From positions 2,170,001 to 2,234,000 of the forward strand of contig NC_039498.1 of NCBI RefSeq assembly GCF_003590095.1: a stretch of DNA of 64,000 nt. The letters run 5' to 3'. The translations under genes were made by a program, and so were the position numbers. Each line of letters begins with the position of its first letter. The stretch's first letter is position 1. Of the stretch, positions 29,001 through 44,000 are shown piece after piece. This stretch comes from Trichoplusia ni (taxonomy: Eukaryota > Arthropoda > Insecta > Lepidoptera > Noctuidae). The notes beneath the pieces were generated by a model, which did not search any database, had not been told where the DNA came from, and saw only the letters and a program-made list of their open reading frames with translations.

Positions 29001-32000
29001 GGTTTTGTTTTAACTGCAATTAGCTGCTTCAAAGTTATGAACATAATTTGGAGAGGATTGTGTTGATATCTATATCTTTATAACCACAAGTGGGCGACTG
29101 TGAACCTTTACTTATCTGAATTTGAATAAAAGTTTACAATTTACATAAAGGTACTTAAATTGTTAATGACGACTATAATATTTTCTATAAAACTCCTATA
29201 GTAAATAGGCAGTAACTTATGTGTGTATGTGTGGAAATATGACACAATACATCGTATTACTGTTACAAAACATTAAAGGAAACGAAAGGCCACGAGGAGC
29301 AATTCTAATGAGGATCCCTGAGGTAATTATATCCGTTCAAGTTACTTACCGACAGCGAAGCAAATATTTTATATAGTAGTGAATTTACAATATTGCGAAA
29401 TATGAACACTAGACGAGTGTCACAAACGCGGATAAACAACATGTGTCACACGAATAAGTATATGCATTGAATCGTATGTCGAACTAAAAGTTGATTTTAA
29501 TTTTATTTGAGTTTTCAACTCCATCATATTTAAGTTAGTGAGACGCGTAATTTGAGTTTTTAACAATTTTCAATGTACCATAAACGTTTCAACTTAGATG
29601 AAATACTATAATTAATTGTATATTGGAAGACAGTGAAAGACATACCTTATTTATTTACCAAAATAGAAAACAATAGTTAGCTGTGTCAAAGTAGACACAA
29701 TAGAAATCCATTGTCTATGGTTGATCGACGATTACGTCAATTATTTTGTAAACAACACTTGCCCTATTTAGCTAAGGCATCATATGCATGAATTGTTTCT
29801 GAAATGAATTCACCTGAGATGCATAACTGGAACAACGCAGTAAAAACAAGTGACGCGTGGAAACCTAGTTATACACCTCACACCTAGGCGGTTTATCATA
29901 GACCGCACAAAAGCACGGCCGGCTTTCATTCTACAGTGTGTATTCAACTCTTGAGCTCAAACAAAACAATGGATTTCATTAAAGGTCTATTGAATTGGAA
30001 TCTGCCCATAAGATAAGTATTCAAAACTAGCAGCCTACTCGAAAAAGAAGAGTGACCAAACAAAAATAAATCATCCGTTAAAGTCTCATTTTTCTCGCGC
30101 TTCAATGATTCACGGAGTATCGTAAACTGTAGTGTCGGAGTAAGACAATAATTAAGCACAGACAGGCGTCAATCTTTCATCCGGTAAGACGCTTTGATAA
30201 ATAATACATTGTTCGAGCCACATATCTGCATCGCGTGTCCGTCTACACATGAATTTTCACTGAAAACAGAGTAACGCTCCGGCAGTGCGCGTTCGTCTTA
30301 GAAATTAGGTCGCATACCGTTGTGTAACGTCCCGAGAGCGATGCGACCATGGCTATTATGTACGAATTTTTAATATCGAAAAATCCTGGATGTTTACAAG
30401 TAATAAGGAGAACACGGAACGAAATACCACACGGATATAAACTTTGTAAGGAAATCATAAGCTAAACAATCACGTCGCAAATGTTTGTACTCAAATCTGT
30501 GCATACTTTAATATGTATTAAGGTCAATCATGTCAAGACATTTAACGGATAAACTACTTAGTTATGGGAACCTATTCGTCAAATCATTTGCGTTTCATTT
30601 CTAGCCAGTCCAGCTAACTAAAACGTCGTTTTTAGAAAATTGTAACCCTTAGCATAATAAACAACAGTTGAAAGTGCTGGAGTGTTGTATGATGTTATTA
30701 GCGCGCGTTTCGCAGGTGGACAGGTCTGTCAAGACGTTCACCATTAGTGGGTTGTTCGTAGCGGACAACACACGACACCAAGGAGTACGAATGAAGAAGA
30801 AAAATGTCAGACTTCTGTTGTGTTTTTATCACGCTTTTGCTACCGGTAAGTGAAACGTCGCGGTATCGGCTTATAGGTACGTGAGACATGCGACGGAAGA
30901 CAGCGTCTATCGCGAAACACAATCAAACTTTAGCTGTCAAAAGAGTTTTCTACTGATAAATCGTAAAGTGAAAAAGTTTTTCGCTAATGGATAATTATAA
31001 ATTGTTTTACAAAAACAAGTGAAAAGGGGTATTAGGTATATGATTTTATGAGCGATGTGAAGTCGCATTAAAGAAACATGAGTTTTCGTTCATTGAATAT
31101 TATTTAACGTTTTAGGAAATAAAAAATTCTTTGCGTTTGGACGATCCCTGTCATGGCGTCAGGATTATGTCTGACTGACGCCTGTCGCGGTGACATACGC
31201 AGCGTTTGTGCAAACGGACGTTTCTCACGCTAAATTATTATTCCATTTGCTTGCTACACTAGGTATAAACAATAGTCAGTATCAATGTCCATAACATCAT
31301 TAATAATTTAGCAAATACCATGTGTGTGCGAATATAGAAAGTCGATATCAATATGACATGACAGCAAATCAACATCGTATTTCTATGTCTGATTCTCTGC
31401 AAATTCTTAATGACACTAAAGGGGAAACATATCATCATATATGATAATAATTACGTAAATTGGTAATGCCTCGCATAAGTAAATCGTTACCTATACCTAT
31501 TATACAACTGCACAATGTCATAACTAATGCGAAAGTGATGGCAACGGTGAAGCAATACTCGAGAGAATTATCCTGAGACTATAGATTAAAATAACGTAAT
31601 ATGACGACTATTGCATAGAAGGTTTAGTGGAGAAAGTACCCGCATGTACCTAGGCACTTTGAAAACATTCTGAATTATAATTCAACAATGCCATTTCCAG
31701 CACGCGTGATTAGTGTAAACCAGAACAAATGAAGATACTTAGAGATATACAATTGACATACTTGCGAACACAATATCGGACAAGTTTACACCCAAATTAT
31801 TTAAGCCTACTCACTTCTCAGAGAAGAAATAAGCTAGTCAATTGAGAGATTTGCAACTACATAACAAACGCATTGTACCGCATTCAAAGCTGGACCTACA
31901 TTATGTCTGAATAGGGCACATGTCACAAGAAAACTATTATCTCTTATACAGATACAAAGCTCGGCGACACATGCAACTTTGTACAGAATTGTGAATAGAA

Positions 32001-35000
32001 GTTCGCCCTGGAAAATCGCACGGTCCGAGCGACCACTGTCAAGCGCAACTTCAAGTGGGACAAATGTAGCCGACTCTACCGGGCACCGATACAGACATTT
32101 ATTCAATACGTTCACACTTAGGTGCGCGGTTGAGTCGAGGAAAACCATCCCAACACAATACAAAATTAAATGAGATGTTTGCTTAAAATAGATCCGAAAT
32201 AATATGAGGCGATTGCAGAAAACTTAGTTTAGTAACAGAGCCTGGCGAGTAAAGTTATACCGCGCTAAAACAGACTCTTGCTAATGAGCGCACGAACTGC
32301 TTCCTGCAAACAATAAAGGGCTGCAGACCGGAGAAGGGTTTAAATGGCAAAGTTTTGTGTAGTCTAACGTTACTGACTACAAACGCAGTGCCTATTTAAA
32401 TGAAATAGATACATTTTACTTTTTACAAATTATGATATTGATGAGTCAGTTTTTGCAAGACGGATCACAAACTAAACAACTGTTGTAAACAAACAATAGT
32501 TTCTAAAAGTATCTTTAGGTATAACTGCAATTAGAGGCAGAAACAATAATTATTGAGATCGAACATAGATCAATTAGGTTTCTACAAACCTAAGCTGCCG
32601 TGTGCGCGAAAAATTAGCACAAACCAGTTGACCTTCTTATGAAGTAAATTACGCAACTATCGAATTTTAGTTAAGATCGTAAGTATTTGCAAAACAAAAC
32701 AACTAGATTGGTTTTCTTATTAAGCATTCACGTTTTGCGATACACAGTGCTACCATTACTTACTGAAGTAATATTTGTACGACCTATTTTTGAAAACTTC
32801 GGATTTTACTGGAGAAATGAACTTAGACTGGTGTACTTTTTAATGTTTTCTTTTACAATAACGTACTGTTTTCATATATATACTATATCTTATCTATCTA
32901 GAATGAAATTTGTTTTACGGGGTCAATTGATGTTTGTATTTAAAAAAAAACGACTCCCTTAATAGGGCATTTAATTGCAAAAAGACACCTAGATTCAGAA
33001 GAAGTATTCGTGGATCACACGTATATTCGCCGTTCGATTATATTCGGATCGAACTCGAGACACGTTTCGCGCAGTAGGTTTAGCGTGGTGATATTATTTA
33101 TTTTTTTCTATTGTGCAGTAGCAACAGATAAACATCATCTGTTTACGTTTCAACTGTCTGGTTAGCGACGGACTGACAGACGGGTCAGTTTTACTAATAG
33201 GCTCCCGTTTTTCCCTTAGAACACGAAACCCTAAATGCCCTTCAGAGCTCAGTACGCGTGGGGTGTGAGCGCGCAAGGACAAACTAGTTCGAAATGCGCG
33301 CCACGCTTGTGAACAATGATACGCTTGTTTTCATGCATAATAAACGCTCCTCTTAACGGATTATATGAAAGCACTTTTCTTTTCATTCACTGTGCAAATG
33401 GGGTTAGCGCATATTATGAACAAACGAAATCTGGAACCGAGAATGGGTTCACAGAAATTGCATTGCGAACAAAGAAATTGGATCAAGTGGATTTTGAGTT
33501 ATTTCAATAAAACCGCTTTGAAGTTATATTTAAATTGAGTACTTTGTTCGGTTTTCAGTCATAAAAGGGGAAGTAGTTGATATATTTACAAAATTATAGT
33601 TTTATATTTTCGCAAAATTGAACTTGAATGAGTCTCTATTCAAAGTCGTACAATAATTCATGCTAAAATATGAACTGTCTTGAATTACAAGCATTTTAAT
33701 TCCATTCATAATAAATAAATTTGTGGATTTTCGGTTAATCGAAAATCCACAAATTTATTTATTATGATTTCGTTTTTTTATGGGCTTTTTGTACGAGACA
33801 TGACATAAAAAACATATTATAAAGTATATTGTATTATGTTGTTTCCATTATAAAAAATTAACTATTTTAAGAAGACATATAATACTATGGAATTCTGATA
33901 AAAAAGTCAAATTTATAAACCCTCTTAGTATTCAGCTACATTATTGGTTGTCAATCATGTTTTTAATAGATTCTCGAAGTTCAAATTCTTTTGTTTAATC
34001 TCACAACTGTTGGTAGCTACTTGAATTTTTTAGTATTAATATGTTCTGTAAATCTCACATAATTCAAGTACTTCAGTTACTGACTGTACAAGACTTGGTA
34101 TGCAACATTATCGGTAGCGTATCTTATATCGTCGCGTGTGCTCGTAGTGAGAAATGTAGCAGCTTATTAGGGCGTTAAGCAGATGACAGACGATTTGTCG
34201 AACACGAAAACTGTGACAAGCCTCACTGGACACCATCTTTAGCCCCTTCATAATACTTTACTTATATGGTATCAATTCTGCCTGGTTTCTGAATGGTTAA
34301 CTTGATTATTGGTATGGTGGAAATATTCATGGAACTTCCTCTACCGAATCCGGCCCTATTTACATCTAAACCAGAGTCTGGGCTTTCGATTGTTGGACCA
34401 AACAGGAACGCTTTCGCATACTACCGTGACACAACTTATAGCCTACCTTATGCCTTATATTTGAAGTGCGCCTTACTAATCAACTGCAAGCGTATCAAGT
34501 ACAAGATACACAAAATCTAACCTAACCTCGCCTAATGACGTGACAAATATCGTTTCTGACAGGTATTGTCGAAAGACTTGTGAAATATATCATTACGATT
34601 ATTTGCTTTAGTGATATCACATTTGTATATGAAACTATTTATACTAATCAACTTTACGACGAACGTCAGCAGGACCTTGAATCTCTTAAAAGCATGTCTC
34701 AAACTTTCCGTATACGAGAAGGGGCCTGTTCTCAGCAGTGAGATGTACATAATATAAGATGTTATATTCTATCTCACTAACTTCATTAGTACTATTTCTT
34801 TCACGAGCAATCACAAGACCATAATACTTTTGTGGATGTTTACCGTATGTTAAACATACTAGACCTGTGGATAACAAGGAAGCTATTGCTTGTTAGTGCC
34901 GTCGCTAGAGTCAACTAACCTGAGATCTTGTAAGAGAGCTTCGCCTTGAGCAATAGTCGCCGCGCAGGCGTCGAGGCTGGCGGCGCGGTGTTGCGCGCAC

Positions 35001-38000
35001 TGGTCGAGCGCGCGCCGCGCCGCCTCCGGAGTGTCGTCGGACGCGCACACGCCGCCGCCGCTGCGTAACGTTTCTAGCCATTGCAGCAGCTATAGAAACA
35101 AATCATGAAATTATTTACAAATGTTGACAAAATAGAATTACAATTAATAACGAAATTATACAAAGGTGATTTTAAATCGACTATTATAATTGTTTGATAT
35201 CATAAACGGTTGTCTTTTTAATAACTGGAGTATACTTTACACAGAATGCTTATGATATTATTTAGTCACGTTAACCACATGAGACAACCGTAGTTTACCA
35301 CATACTATTGGCCTCTTTAAATAACTGTCCAGTAGGTTACATTGGACCAACAACTGGTTCAGGTCTTTATAGACAATACACTAATGCTATTTACAACGTT
35401 TAATAAATATTGAGACTGATCTTGATCTCTGATTTAAGAGACGCACTGGATTGAGACCGATCAAGGCAGATCATACGCGATAAATATTGCCCTGATGCTT
35501 ACCACGATAATCAGATATGAGGGACTAAATAAATCAATAATAAAAAAAATATTATTAAAAAAACAAAATACCCGACTGCACACTAAAAAAAGAGTAAAAC
35601 AAGCCCCACAATAATATTGATCAATCAAATGCTAAAAACTAATTATGTAATACCGTTTAAACAATACCTATATTAAAATACACTACAATATGTGTTCTTA
35701 ATCGATAGTTAAATAAACAGAAACTTATTTTGAATACAAATTTACTGAATATAATTTATAAATGTTGATGGAAAGCATCGCAGGCGGGGACCAACAGAGG
35801 CTTATTTATAGTCATTTCGGTTGTGCACCATTTAGCAGAATTTTCGTTGGTGGCGGTCAAGGTGGTCCCCGCCTGCGATGCTTTCCATCAACATTTATAA
35901 ATTATATTCAGTAAATTTGTATTCAAAATAAGTTTCTGTTTATTTAACTATCGATTAAGAACACATATTGTAGTGTATTTTAATATAGGTATTGTTTAAA
36001 CGGTATTACATAATTAGTTTTTAGCATTTGATTGATCAATATTATTGTGGGGCTTGTTTTACTCTTTTTTTAGTATGCAGTCGGGTATTTTGTTTTTTTA
36101 ATAATAATTTTTTTATTTATAACTTTTTAGCTGTTTTTATTTAACGAAAATGTTGTAGATGTAGAAGACTATGTATATGTAAGTACCATTTTAAATTATT
36201 TCGACGACATTTGGCTTTAGATTACGGGCGGGCAGTATCGAAAAAATCGCTATTTAGAGACGACCGTCAACGACGTGTGCCCTTATGCGTGTGCCCGCAT
36301 TCGGGCTGTATACTCGAGCATATCCCCCTCCGCACCGCGCCGCGCGCCGCATGCCAGGCCACGCCCTATCTTTTTGCTTGCTAACGCATGAGTTGCTTTG
36401 CGTTGACGCAGAATTAACATGTTCCCGTGGGAATTTTGAGAAAAAACGTATCCTATATTAATTACTCCCGTGATTGAAATGAATCTAATGATACCGCATA
36501 CATATTTTTTTAAAGGGAAATTTAGAAAAAATATTATTATGTCTTTATCCTGTGGGACTTTTAGGATAAAATGTATCCTATGACACACCCGTAATCAAGA
36601 CAAATCTAACGTTACCTCATACATCAAAATCCATCAAGCCGTTTAGGCTACAGGAGGTCACAAAGGAAAAGACATACATACATACTTACATACACTCGAA
36701 AAACATTACCCTCCTTCTTTGGCAGTCGGGTAAAAATAAATGAGGACAACATCACATACATTGTTCTGAACCTGTAAATTGCTAAGGCAACAATGTAAGT
36801 TGCTAAAGCACTTGTGTTATGGAAATCAGATATAACAAAGGTACCAAAAACACCCAGAACCACAAACAATGTAGAAATGTGAATCTTTGCTTTGACCCGA
36901 CGGGGGAACGAAGCCGGGACCTCAGAGCTAGCGACACCTTGAAACCGGTGCGTACGCCACTCGACCAGGGAGGTCGTCATGACATGAAGAGAGATTTACA
37001 TTGTATATAGCTACCTCTTTCTCGTGCGTATACAGTAGCACGGCCAGGTCGAGCCGCCTCCGCCGCCTGTCGACGCGGGCCGCGAACGCCGCTACATGAG
37101 CTTCCAACTCTCGAGCCACACCCAACACCTCCTCAGGGTCACACTCGCCAGACCGAGCCAGTTCCTCGGCGCCCGCTAGCAGCTTCTCCGCATTTGTGTA
37201 TGTATTCTGTTAAAACAAAAAGGATTTTAGACTGCAAATTTTATGTATAAGCGTCTAACGCTGGACAACGAGTAAATATATCTCAGAAAGAAGTCATTTT
37301 ATAAGAGTAAATTCGACATTAAAAATAAAATGACTATAAAGTATCATGGGCACATTTACCAAATGGTGTTAAGTAATTCTTTATTTAAAAACAATAATTT
37401 GCAAAATAACGTTCTAAAATATTATTTTTGCATTTACATTCTACTTGCAAGTGACTAAGGCACTGTGCCACGCAATGGTGATATTTTGCTTAGTTTCGTT
37501 CTTGAATACTTTTGTTCTGAATATGAAAAACAGATGGCGGTACTACTACACCACAATGTTACTGTATATTACAGTGAAACTAAATTGGATTAGTTTTAGA
37601 AACTCATTTTAGGAATATATGAACGAACCTGAGCAACGTTTTCGAAGTGTTCATGAGATTTCTGATAAACTCTAGCTTTATGGAGATTCCTTCCTATTCC
37701 AGTATTCTTCTGTAAGAAGACTTCACCGTGATTTGCCAACCAATCGAGGACCTGTAACAAAATAAAACTGTTAGCTTTTAAAACATTCACACGCAATACA
37801 TGAAAGTAACTCTTGTTCTTGATATTACTTTGTATCAGAATTCCCTTTGAATGTTACTACCCACAGGGATATAGTTACCTAAAAATGGTTAAGGTAACCT
37901 AAATCGGATAAGGTTCAAGCTTTATCTTTAGTTATGAATGCTTCTCTCTACCTTGAAACAAGAGAACTGATTGAAAGTATATTTACGTTAATTTAGTAAC

Positions 38001-41000
38001 ACGAATATAAAAAATCTATTGACTGACCTGCCTACAATCCTCTTTGTACAAAAGCAAGGCGAGCCGCTGATGTAGCTTGAGCCGGGCCTGGTGGTACCTC
38101 GCCTCTAGCGCCCGATGGTGGCCGAGTATCTGGTGTATGACGGCCAGCACGTGGTTAGCGCCGGAGCTGTAGTCGGCCGCCGGGTCGCCGCCGCTGCTGC
38201 CCGCACTGCTTACTGTGCCGTCGTTCTGGAACGAAGATGGTTGTTAACAGGTGTTTTTGAGTAGTAAGGAATGTTGAAAGGTCTCTGGGATGATAGTATT
38301 TCATACATCATACAGGATATATCAGTATGAAGTTAAGCGGCCGGGAATATGGGACAAACTATACCAAAAAATGAATTGAACACTTATTCAAAATAAAAGA
38401 GGATGAGATTTGTTTTAACTAACCATGTCGGCAGGATCAGTTTGATGGCACACTTGAACTAGATGATCAAGCTGGTACAACAGTTTCTTGCTTGTCGAGT
38501 GGACCTGAAACCAAGGAAAGCACAATTTTTACTTCCGACTTCCACTACCCTATACTGATGTTAATTAAACTACATATATCTTTCTAAGCAATCGAATAGT
38601 CAGAGCGTGGAACGAACTGAGAGAGGAAGTAGTATCAGCCCTAATGTCAATCAGTTTAAAAACAGACTCGACAAATACATTAATAAGAGCTAGTGGGGAA
38701 CACCCGGATAAAGGCATCTATCAGTTGTCTCAACTGCCTGTCTGTATCTCAATAATATATTTAGTAGCCAATAACTTAGTTTTCATTGTACTGACCTCGG
38801 TATACGCCTGGCACATATGTTCGTACAGTTGCCGATGCCTCTGCGCGTGTTGTTCCAACGCTCGCGGATCGTTGCACGGCGCCCCACCCTGACCTGTCGC
38901 CAGCTGTAGGGCGACAGCACACTGCGCCCCCCAACCTCCGACAGCTGATACGTAAGCCTCGGCCTTATGGTGAAACACGACGGATAGAGATAGGACCGCT
39001 GAACGCTCTTCTAGACCTGGCAAAGATAAAATATATTTTGATAAATGATGTAAAATATTTCGTGAGTAATAAATTGGATTTATTTCTAAACATTCTTTAA
39101 TTAGAGCAAAGTAATAAACTTTATAGGCAAAGTAATAAAATTTACTTCAAATAAGGTAATAAATAAATCAGAGAGAGTTTTCGAAGGTTAGTAAATTCAA
39201 TATCCTTAAATCAATTGCACACAGGAAGAAGAATCACAAAATAAAAATACATAAAAACAGACTTGAAATGCAGAAAGATTTTACTTTAACAAAAAAAGCT
39301 TACGAGGAAGCGAACTTGATTCCAGCAATGGATACCACATAGCCAGATCATATCATAGTTTCGTATTCTCATTAAAACGTAAGAATATAATAAGTAATGT
39401 ACAGTACTAACCAGCCGACAACTGTTTGTAGGCCCGTTCGAGTCGGTGCGCAAGCGCGGAGATTTCGGACTCGGCGTAATGACGCTTGTCGGCGAGACGG
39501 CGCGCTGCTGTTGTCACGCGAGCCACGCTTGGTCTTCCACCACCCGTACATGCGGCTGCGAACCTGGGTAACAACATACAATATGAATAAAAAAAATATG
39601 GACTACAGGGTAAAAAGTATAAGATGTTCTTATTCGGCATGTGTCTCCTCTGAACCTTATTTGCAGTAAAGTTTAACAATTACAAATGGTTCAGCAAGCA
39701 TAGCGAACTATAGTCGACTTGGACATTGTCTTCTGTATAATAAATATTTACCCAGCCCATTTTTTAATAAAGTATTTTCCCTTTTTTAACACTTAAAATA
39801 CTTCATTTATTCAAAACTAGTTTATTATTCTGCAACAACAATTCCTGACCTTACACAGTCTAAAACAAAAATAGCGGCAACACAAGGTCACCACACATTA
39901 AGACTTTAATAAAAAATACGATATAAACACAAACAACAGTTAGTTACCTGGCGTGTTCCTCCTGCAGTCGCTTGGCCGCGGCACACGAGCGACCTATCTC
40001 CACGTAAGTCGCGAGGAATGCGGTACGATGATTCACGATCCACTCCAACATCTGCGATATTAATTATAACATTGACAAAAGTAAATTTAAATTTATTTTT
40101 CAGTAGAGGAAATAGTGCATCAATGAACTATTATCGCTTTGATGACTAAATACAAGACACGGGTTCTTTGAAAATGTTGATTGTTTTCAAGAATGACTAC
40201 GACTTGAAACAAATAATAAAGGAAATTACTTAATAAAATTTAAGTTTAACTAAATTTATACATAATTATTCAGCTTTAAAAGTGACTAAACCAACAGCCG
40301 AATTTAAAAGCAACACAAGGCAACGCGATTATGTTTAATATTTGTTCTGATTGTTGTTTTGTTGTGTACATTGTTCAGTGTTCTAACAGCTGTAACATTC
40401 TTCTAATGTGATATTTCTACAGTTAACTAGCTGTTGCCCGCGACTTTGTCCGCGTGGTAACAAGGCGGGTAGGTTTTAGATAAAAACAAAAACAGAATAT
40501 TGCGGCCATAGAGAGCTGAATGAACAGGTCGCGCTGGAGAACGTATAGAGAGGCCTATGTTGCAGCAGTGGACAGCTATAGGCTGAGGTGATGATGAGAA
40601 TGAAGAGAGCCCACGGTGGGCAAATTTCATTCAAATCGGGAAAGTAATTTGGATCCATAGAGGACTTACAAATGATACGTATTTTTTTTTTATATTGAGT
40701 TAAACACATACAGTGTAATAAAAGTATTATGTATTAAGATTTACCTTTTCGCAGTCCTGTTCGAACAGTCGCAGCTGGAAGCACTGGTCGAGCTGCATCT
40801 TCTTGTGCTGCCAGAGCTTGTGCGCGTGTGCGTGCGCCGAGCGGACGGCGGACAGCTGCGCGCGCACCGCGCCCGGCGACCCGCAGTGGAAGGCCGCCTC
40901 GCCGCCGCTGCCGCTTGCCTCGGAACACACGGCCTCGGCCGCCTCTAGGCGTTGCAGGACTCGCTCACCTAATAAACAATAGTAACGTGTTTGAAATTAT

Positions 41001-44000
41001 ATAAATTTTGATAAATTTTCAAATTAATCAGTGGATACTGAATTAAATACGTTCACAAGTGGCGTTTTGGCCTCAGACAATAATTAGAGTAATTTGCACA
41101 ATTTGAACCTAGAATGCATTGAAGTAATAATGTTAATAGGTTTGCAAATTTGGAACCAACCAAGTAAAGGGAGAAAATTTGGGACTAACCATCAAAACTC
41201 TGAATTAAAATTAGTCTCACAAATTACAGAGTTGAAAAATTGAGAATTTGAAGAAATCCTGGTTCGGTTTTCGTAATTTAACAGACAATGCGTTAGTTTC
41301 AAAATAAGTAAAATCAATTTGCTTCAAATGACCTCATAGATAAACCTAAACATCCTTTATTTACATTCATTTTCACATCTACTGCATACTAATTACTACT
41401 ATAAAGATAACTATGAAATCAAACGATACAAATCAAATAAACATAAGTACGGAAGCAAATTTATATAAAGGTCTTAAATGATCGTTAGGAAATACGCTTG
41501 GAATATTACATGCCGGTTCAATGTTAAGGCCGTTGGCGCTTACATCATTTGTTTATAGAGTACTAGACATGCGTCGCTTCACAATCGTGAAAGTTTCTTA
41601 CTTCTCCATGACGAATCACTGTCGGCCGTGAAACATTCAAGCAGTCACTGTAATACTCTTTGTACAGTGAGATGGAAATAAAAAAGTAAACAGATTATTA
41701 AAAAGACTTGAAGATAAATGAAACTCAAAAACAGTTGGCACTTTCGAAACTTAAACATAAATAACGATAAAGCGTGTTTCCAAATTCCCGTTTTTCTAAG
41801 AAACTACAAAAAAAACGAACAACTTCTAGTGTTAAAATAAAAATTGCAGTTCTTATATAAACTCCCGAAGCGGATCTCATTACGGCGAACGTCAGACGCC
41901 ACGAGGGGAATTAAGGCGGGAAGATACATTTATAACGAAATTATAAGTCCGTCGAACTAGAGTTTCAGCTTTACAAGTCCCTACGTCACACGAGTTCCTT
42001 GAAAACATTGTAGTTAGTAGTTTCCCAGTAATTATAACTCAACATGGATGTTCAGTAATACTGCATACACAACGTATTGTGCAAATAAAACTTTCTGTAA
42101 CCGAACGAAATAGGCGAAGCTCATTACACACGCTAATGAGTATGGTATCTAATGACATAATAATGTCTCTGCACGCAAAACTAATTAATTATCACTGTCT
42201 ATCTACATCTATAGACTTGTGATTATGGTAAATGCTAGTGAACTTGTTATTAATTGTATTCATAATTGCGGAACTTCAGACTTGCACAAAACAGTCATCA
42301 GATTGTTTTCGTTTTAAACAGCATTATAAAATACATAGATTCGACACAGATTCGAACAGAAAATACTGTATTATGATTGAGATACATCGTGATAAACAAA
42401 CAATGCTCTGAAAATATCTGCAATTGAATCTTTGCGATAAAAAAACGCAAAACAAATAGCAACAGGCAGCAGGGCAATTCTCAATAATGAACTGTGATAG
42501 GTCGAGTTGAATGGTTGAAAAAACAAAGTGGGTCGATAAGTTGCACAATACAAATTCCATACCAGGCTGCTCACAACACCACAGACAATCGAAACACATC
42601 ACAAATACTTAAGGTTCATAACACATTCACGGCACCCTTCAGCGTTACGCTACAGCGACTGGCGCGTGCGCAGACAATCCACTGAAACCTGAGGTTATAC
42701 AACAACGGTTTGCTTACCGCCTACCTGCCACTCGTTCAACCGTGACAACGAAACGTTATATGAATCAAAAATAAATAAACATCCTATTCCGCAACTTAAC
42801 GTTTTCTAATGCGCTTCATCATTTATTATGCTCACTTATGTGGATGGGCAATTACACGATTATTGATTATGAGTTGTATTTAACACATATACTATACGAT
42901 TATTTTTTAATTAAGCCTATTAATTAGAAACTACGATTCTTAATCGATCATTAAAATGATGACAGCTGCATGTTCTAACTAGCTTTCAACTGTAACAAAA
43001 ATATTGGCTTCACTCCTATTGTATTCAATAAAAAGAGGTTGTCTTGACAGTTCAGTATTATATTATTAGAAAAATTTTTGTTACCTTGACCCTCGAGTTC
43101 GTCAACTGGGACTTTAGCAAGTCGTTTGCTAATGTCTGCATGGGCGTCAATTGCTCTTCTTGCGCCCGTGACGTCATCGGCGAAATCGGCTCTTGCGACA
43201 TCCTCTTGCAGATCGTCGAGCCGGTCTAGCAGCTCACCAGCCTGCCACATTAGCTCCTCCAATGCCTAAAACAAAACATTCCATTTAACTATAGGACACG
43301 AGATATCTTAAGTAATTCTAGCTATAACGAGAAGAATTCACGTCTCGTGTCACCTGCCCCAAATAAAGCCACGTACACAAGGTTCACGTTATAGGTATGA
43401 CTTCTTCACTCTCTGAATAAGGGTATCCAACTAACAATAGTCGGGTATCGCATTATTTACGTCCCGCTTACTCAGTCACGAGGAGTGGTGGCGAGTAGAA
43501 CGGCTGGTACCAACACGAATCAGACGACTATATTAGTTTTCTAGGAACACGATTATATGGCACATAACAACAGCAAGTTCGAGTTGTGCTCTATATCATA
43601 TTACAAGTATTTACTACGTTGAACATTAAAAATACCGTAAAAAAATTAATCATAATGGAAAGTTCGTTATTACAACTCAAGTCGCAAATATTCATGCTGC
43701 AAAACAGTTTCACCAACGCGACGCTCGTGACGTCATAGTTGTCTGACAGTGCGAGGCGCGAACATGACGTATGGCGTGCACGCGAAGGTGTGGGCACAAT
43801 GTGGGAAGTGCGATACCATTACTCACTACATTAAACAAACAATTCCTGTAATCGTGATTTTTGAACTTCCTAATTAATATGAGTGTACTTACCAATCGAA
43901 GATCTATCCACTGCGCGTGATCATATTGAAGTGTTCCATCTAAATCTGGCGTTAGTTGCGAACTATCTATTACTTTAGGCAATGCTTCTAAGCTAATCAT

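Larger units (their letters stand above)
13397..34919 (-). other. trio: trio intron 13, 21.5 kb, no recognised gene
   Basis: The splice phases of exons 13 and 14 fit across this interval. It is mostly AT-rich. GC-richer islands lie at about 17280-17480, 18160-18480, 20815-20960, 25860-26040, 28320-28540 and 31980-32130; these could be enhancers, internal promoters or chance. Repeats found: a LINE scrap near 14067-14115, a MITE at 14303-14429 and a palindrome at 33707-33766. The longest open frame (17159-17560) starts at TTG and has no recognisable domain. Fly trio has internally initiated short isoforms, so an alternative first exon is possible here. Confidence 0.7.
35090..37014 (-). other. 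trio: trio intron 12 (1.9 kb), largely repeats
   Basis: Three repeats fill most of this intron: the fold-back element at 35539-36117, a repeat with two similar units at 36425-36624, and a tRNA-derived SINE at 36731-36979. Confidence 0.8.

Noticed and set aside
31155..31182. Hairpin ggcgtcag/ctgacgcc with a 12-base loop in the large trio intron.
   Set aside because: An 8-bp stem is expected by chance in 64 kb, and nothing around it suggests a microRNA precursor.
36648..36980. 110-codon minus-strand open frame beside trio exon 12.
   Set aside because: It runs through a tRNA-derived SINE and an adjoining repeat; the peptide is a by-product of those repeats.
36880..36985. tRNA-like boxes suggesting a tRNA gene.
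   Set aside because: The B box is degraded, no cloverleaf closes, and the sequence continues into the body of a known SINE type.
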